NCBI GenBank assembly: GCA_031289995.1
Contig: JAITOI010000159.1
Location: 1 to 7,903, forward strand
Direction of reading: 5' to 3'
Source: Prevotellaceae bacterium
GTDB taxonomy: Bacteria > Bacteroidota > Bacteroidia > Bacteroidales > UBA932
Length of the DNA stretch: 7,903 nt
The notes under the pieces are model-generated. The model made no database searches, was not told the origin of the DNA, and worked only from the letters and a program-made list of their open reading frames with translations. Within the stretch, counting starts at the first letter, position 1; every line of letters begins with the position of its first letter. Positions 5,872-7,903 of this stretch are shown here, piece by piece. A program made the translations under genes and the position numbers.

Positions 5872-5899
5872 AAGGCGGACAGTAGTCCGCCTTTTTTTT
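5872..5899 (+). terminator. Rho-independent terminator of cysK
   Basis: AAGGCGGAC (5872-5880) and GTCCGCCTT (5885-5893) form a perfect 9-bp stem with an AGTA tetraloop, followed by an uninterrupted T run to 5899. A second T8 tract at 5903-5910 and an A9 tract at 5923-5931 lie just beyond and could add weak reverse-strand termination. Confidence 0.93.
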
Positions 5900-5935
5900 G
5901 TCCTTTTTTTTGTTCGTTGGTCAAAAAAAAATTCG

Positions 5936-5943
5936 TACATTTG
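5936..5943 (+). promoter_or_regulatory. Promoter -7 element of the dipeptidase gene
   Basis: TACATTTG matches TAnnTTTG. The -33 element is uncertain: TTTG at 5909-5912 is spaced by 23 bp, and TTG at 5917-5919 by 16 bp, both outside the preferred 19-21. Transcription from near 5950 leaves about 34 nt of A-rich leader before the ATG at 5984. Confidence 0.62.
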
Positions 5944-5983
5944 CCGCGTAACATTGAGTATAAACCAAAACAAAAATCAACCA

Positions 5984-7441
5984 ATGGCACAAGACATTCT
6001 CTCCCTCAAACCCGCTGCGCTGTGGCAGCATTTTTACGAGCTGACGCAAATTCCGCGTCCCTCGAAACACGAGGCAAAAGCCTCCGAATTTGTGGCCGCC
6101 TTCGGCAAAAAATTGGGCTTGCCCACCGAGGTCGATGGCGTGGGCAACGTGCTCATCCGAAAGCCCGCCACCAAAGGCTTGGAGGGGCGGCAAACAGTCA
6201 TCCTGCAAGGCCACCTCGACATGGTGCCGCAGGCCAACGCTGCCGCTAACCACAACTTTCTCACCGACCCCATCGACGCCTACATCGACGGCGAATTTGT
6301 GCGCGCGCGTGGCACCACGCTTGGCGCCGACAACGGCATTGGCGTGGCCGCAGCAATGGCCTTGCTCGAGGCAACCGACATCGAGCATCCCGCTCTCGAA
6401 GCCCTCTTCACCATCGACGAGGAGGCCGGCATGAATGGCGTGCGTGCCATCAAAGCAGGATGGCTTAAGGGCGACATTCTCATCAACCTCGACTCCGAGG
6501 AAGAAGGTGAGCTTTGCGTAGGCTGCGCGGGCGGACTCGACGGCACGTTCGAGGCCAGCTACGACGAGCTGAATCCCGCTGCAGGCAAGGCCTACAAGCT
6601 TGGCATCACCGGACTCAAAGGCGGGCACTCCGGCGCCGACATTCATCTTGGACGCGGCAACGCCAACAAAATCGCGATGCGCATCCTCAACCAGCTCACC
6701 AAAAAATGCCGCGTGCAGCTCGCCTCGTACTCCGGCGGCAACCTGCGCAACGCCATACCCCGTGAGGCTTCAGCGACCATCGTGGTGTGCGCCGAATGCG
6801 ACGAGGAGGTGAAGAAAATTGTCGCCTCAATCACTGCGGCCATCAACGCCGAACTCGCGCTGGTTGACAACCCTGCAGTCATCACGCTCGACCCAACGGA
6901 GATGCCGGCAAAGGTCGTGAACCCCGCGTCACAGCTGGGTTTCATCAGCGCGCTGCTGGCCTGTCCCAACGCTGTAACGCGCATGAGCGACGCTATGCCC
7001 GGCCTCGTCGAAACCTCTACAAACCTCGCCATTGTTAGCATTGCCGATGGTCAGCTCTCCGTAAGCGCCCTGCTTCGCAGCTCTGTTGACAGCGCAAAAG
7101 AGCACCTCGCCGAATGCATGGAAGCCGCATTCTCATTGGCCGGAGTGAAGAGTGTGTTCTCCGGCGGATACTCCGGTTGGAACCCCAACATGAAGTCTCC
7201 AATTCTCCAAACGATGAACGAAGTTTACGAGCAGCTCTACGGCCTGAAACCTAAGGCTGGCGCGATACACGCGGGTTTGGAGTGCGGCATGTTGGGCGGA
7301 CTTTATCGCAACCTCGACATGATTTCATGCGGCCCAACCATCTTCAATCCGCACTCACCCGACGAGCGTGTGGAGGTAAAATCGGTCGAAAAATGGTGGA
7401 ATTTCATGCTCGCGGCGCTAAAAAGTTGCCCTTGCAAGTAG
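5984..7441 (+). CDS. pepD: Aminoacyl-histidine (cytosol non-specific) dipeptidase, M20C family
   Basis: The 485-residue protein is the usual length for PepD, a cytoplasmic di-zinc dipeptidase that cleaves Xaa-His and many other dipeptides during peptide recycling. Catalytic motifs are all present: QGHLDMVPQ (75-83) with His77 and catalytic-site Asp79, and LGADNGIG (113-120) with bridging Asp116. FTIDEEAGM (142-150) has general base Glu146 and ligand Glu147. INLDSEEEG (167-175) has Asp170, and NPHSPDERV (455-463) has the distal ligand His457. The lid (dimerisation-like) domain spans roughly 185-390 and includes GLKGGHSGADIHLGRGNANK. No signal peptide is present. The frame is open ten codons further upstream to a TTG at 5954, but that lies only a few bases after the predicted transcription start, so the ATG giving MAQDILSLKP is preferred. 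No classical terminator follows; the rRNA promoter region begins about 20 bp downstream. Confidence 0.95.
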   Translation: MAQDILSLKPAALWQHFYELTQIPRPSKHEAKASEFVAAFGKKLGLPTEVDGVGNVLIRKPATKGLEGRQTVILQGHLDMVPQANAAANHNFLTDPIDAYIDGEFVRARGTTLGADNGIGVAAAMALLEATDIEHPALEALFTIDEEAGMNGVRAIKAGWLKGDILINLDSEEEGELCVGCAGGLDGTFEASYDELNPAAGKAYKLGITGLKGGHSGADIHLGRGNANKIAMRILNQLTKKCRVQLASYSGGNLRNAIPREASATIVVCAECDEEVKKIVASITAAINAELALVDNPAVITLDPTEMPAKVVNPASQLGFISALLACPNAVTRMSDAMPGLVETSTNLAIVSIADGQLSVSALLRSSVDSAKEHLAECMEAAFSLAGVKSVFSGGYSGWNPNMKSPILQTMNEVYEQLYGLKPKAGAIHAGLECGMLGGLYRNLDMISCGPTIFNPHSPDERVEVKSVEKWWNFMLAALKSCPCK

Positions 7442-7461
7442 CTGATAATGAGCAAAAGTGA

Positions 7462-7493
7462 AAATTTTTTGCAAAAAAGTTTGCAAAAAATTT
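7462..7493. repeat. 14-bp perfect AT-rich inverted repeat upstream of the rRNA promoter
   Basis: AAATTTTTTGCAAA (7462-7475) and TTTGCAAAAAATTT (7480-7493) are exact reverse complements around a 4-bp AAAG centre. The left arm also contains the 14-bp palindrome TTTTTTGCAAAAAA (7465-7478). The right end overlaps the -33 TTTG of the rRNA promoter. Position (roughly -68 to -36) and composition suit an UP-type element or a regulator-binding dyad. As a terminator for pepD it is poor, since no T-run follows. Confidence 0.7.
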
Positions 7494-7523
7494 GGAAGTA
7501 TGGAAGGAAAAGTATTACCTTTG
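7491..7523 (+). promoter_or_regulatory. rRNA operon promoter (TTTG-N21-TACCTTTG)
   Basis: TTTG at 7491-7494 and TACCTTTG at 7516-7523 are both exact matches to the Bacteroidetes -33 and -7 consensus, with a 21-bp spacer. This is the best promoter in the window. Transcription should begin near 7530, about 300 nt before the mature 16S 5' end. The A/T-rich dyad just upstream may enhance it. Confidence 0.85.
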
Positions 7524-7555
7524 CAGCCCGATTTGGAGACGGCATCACCCGAAAA

Positions 7556-7690
7556 GAAGATGGGTTGACGCGAAAAAAGAAGATGGGTTGACGCGAAAAA
7601 AAAGAAGATGGGTTGACTCGAAAAAAGAAGATGGGTTGACTCGAAAAAAGAAGATGGGTTGACGCGAAAAAAAGAAGATGGGTTGACGCG
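7556..7690 (+). repeat. Six-copy tandem repeat in the rRNA leader
   Basis: The 17-bp core GAAGATGGGTTGACGCG occurs at 7556-7572, 7579-7595, 7650-7666 and 7674-7690. The variant ending GACTCG occurs at 7604-7620 and 7627-7643. Cores are separated by pure A tracts of 6, 8, 6, 6 and 7 bases, giving periods of 23, 25, 23, 23 and 24 bp. Only one base of the core varies among the six copies, while the A tract length changes, which suggests recent expansion or active homogenisation. The repeat is entirely within the predicted rRNA leader transcript, beginning about 26 nt after the likely start site. It is purine-rich and unlikely to fold strongly. It is not a CRISPR array, because the spacers are only poly-A. 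Confidence 0.95.
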
Positions 7691-7709
7691 AAAACAAGTT
7701 GGGAAAAAA

Positions 7710-7720
7710 GTTCTTTTAGA
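7710..7720 (+). promoter_or_regulatory. Possible boxA-like antitermination motif
   Basis: GTTCTTTTAGA resembles the boxA sequence (TGCTCTTTAACA in E. coli) bound by NusB-S10 in rRNA leaders, and lies about 110 nt before the 16S gene, where boxA is expected. The match is partial, so this is an inference from position and similarity. The adjacent TAGATTTTG is an off-by-one near match to a -7 element, which is an alternative reading. Confidence 0.35.
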
Positions 7721-7827
7721 TTTTGAAAACAGGAAATAAATTACAAGGAAAGCATCAATTCTTTTTCACGAAAGGAGAGAGATAAATCAAGCCAAGGTTC
7801 ACTACATTTTAATGTACAGGAAAAATT

Positions 7828-7903
7828 AGAATGAAGAGTTTGATCCTGGCTCAGGATAAACGCTAGCGGCAGGCCTAACACATGCAAGTCGAGGGGCAGC
7901 ACG
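7828..7903 (+). rRNA. rrs: 16S ribosomal RNA, 5' end (partial)
   Basis: The universal 5' sequence AGAGTTTGATCCTGGCTCAG is at 7835-7854. It is followed by the conserved AACGCTAGCGGCAGGC block, then CTAACACATGCAAGTCGAGG and GGCAGCACG. Aligning TGAAGAGTTTGATC with E. coli positions 5-18 places the mature 5' end near 7828. The GGATAAACGCTAGCGGCAGG and CGAGGGGCAGCA wording is of Bacteroidales type, but too short to name a genus. The gene continues past the window. Confidence 0.97.

Larger units (their letters stand above)
7524..7827 (+). other. 16S rRNA leader region
   Basis: This is the transcribed leader between the rRNA promoter and the mature 16S rRNA. It contains no protein gene. Its first half is a six-copy tandem repeat (7556-7690). 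Its second half (7691-7827) is AT-rich and holds a boxA-like motif and a small TACATT-tt-AATGTA hairpin (7803-7816). It should also hold one arm of the RNase III processing stem, whose other arm lies beyond the window. The AGGAG at 7774-7778 is not followed by any start codon with an open frame. Confidence 0.7.

Noticed and set aside
5954..5983. Upstream TTG start for pepD
   Set aside because: It is only about 10 bp after the -7 element, leaving almost no leader. ATG at 5984 gives the usual PepD N-terminus and follows an A-rich tract.
7565..7687. TTGACG in each leader repeat as a sigma70 -35 box
   Set aside because: Bacteroidetes promoters do not use TTGACA, and no matching -10 or TAnnTTTG element follows at the right spacing.
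7556..7690. CRISPR array
   Set aside because: The units are 17 bp and the 'spacers' are 6-8 A residues, so this is a tandem minisatellite.
7771..7780. AAAGGAGAGA as a ribosome binding site in the rRNA leader
   Set aside because: No start codon with an open frame follows before the 16S gene, and Bacteroidetes rarely use Shine-Dalgarno sites.

Overview
The window looks like chromosome from a GC-rich member of the Bacteroidales (phylum Bacteroidota). Three things support this. At least five genes, plus the rRNA operon, are preceded by the Bacteroidetes-type -7 element TAnnTTTG instead of an E. coli -10 box. Starts have A-rich upstream tracts rather than Shine-Dalgarno motifs. The last 76 bases are the 5' end of a 16S rRNA whose start (GATAAACGCTAGCGGCAGGC, then a CGAGGGG stretch) is of Bacteroidales type. 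Genus cannot be fixed from so short a piece. All proteins recognised are core-metabolism families, and there is no phage, insertion sequence, CRISPR array or defence gene.

Layout. 1-200: C-terminus of glycine dehydrogenase (gcvP), closed by a strong hairpin terminator. 201-563: gene-free, with a cluster of short hairpins resembling a dispersed REP-like repeat and a TGCGA-rich patch. 564-1271: pirin-family bicupin. 1356-2348: class II fructose-bisphosphate aldolase, with its own promoter and terminator. 2404-2525: two simple-sequence repeat blocks. 2526-3170: cytoplasmic CBM9-like protein. 3213-4097: serine O-acetyltransferase. 4109-4750 (minus): LuxR-type response regulator. 4904-5851: cysteine synthase, ending in a strong terminator. 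5984-7441: PepD-type M20 dipeptidase. 7442-7903: rRNA operon promoter, a leader with a six-copy tandem repeat, and the start of 16S rRNA.

How the genes fit together. The clearest functional unit is the cysteine block. Serine acetyltransferase makes O-acetylserine and cysteine synthase converts it to cysteine. The acetyltransferase ends in isoleucine (GEGI), the signature of subunits that dock into CysK to form the cysteine synthase complex. A response regulator lies between them, convergent with cysE and divergent from cysK, with back-to-back TATCTTTG promoters, so it is a candidate local regulator. The flanking genes (glycine cleavage, aldolase, dipeptidase, pirin) are housekeeping neighbours with separate promoters or terminators.

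The least ordinary part is the 16S rRNA leader. Between a textbook rrn promoter (TTTG, 21 bp, TACCTTTG) and the mature 16S 5' end lie six near-perfect copies of a 17-bp purine-rich core separated by A6-A8 tracts. A 14-bp AT-rich perfect dyad overlaps the -33 element. I found no other candidate for a new system.
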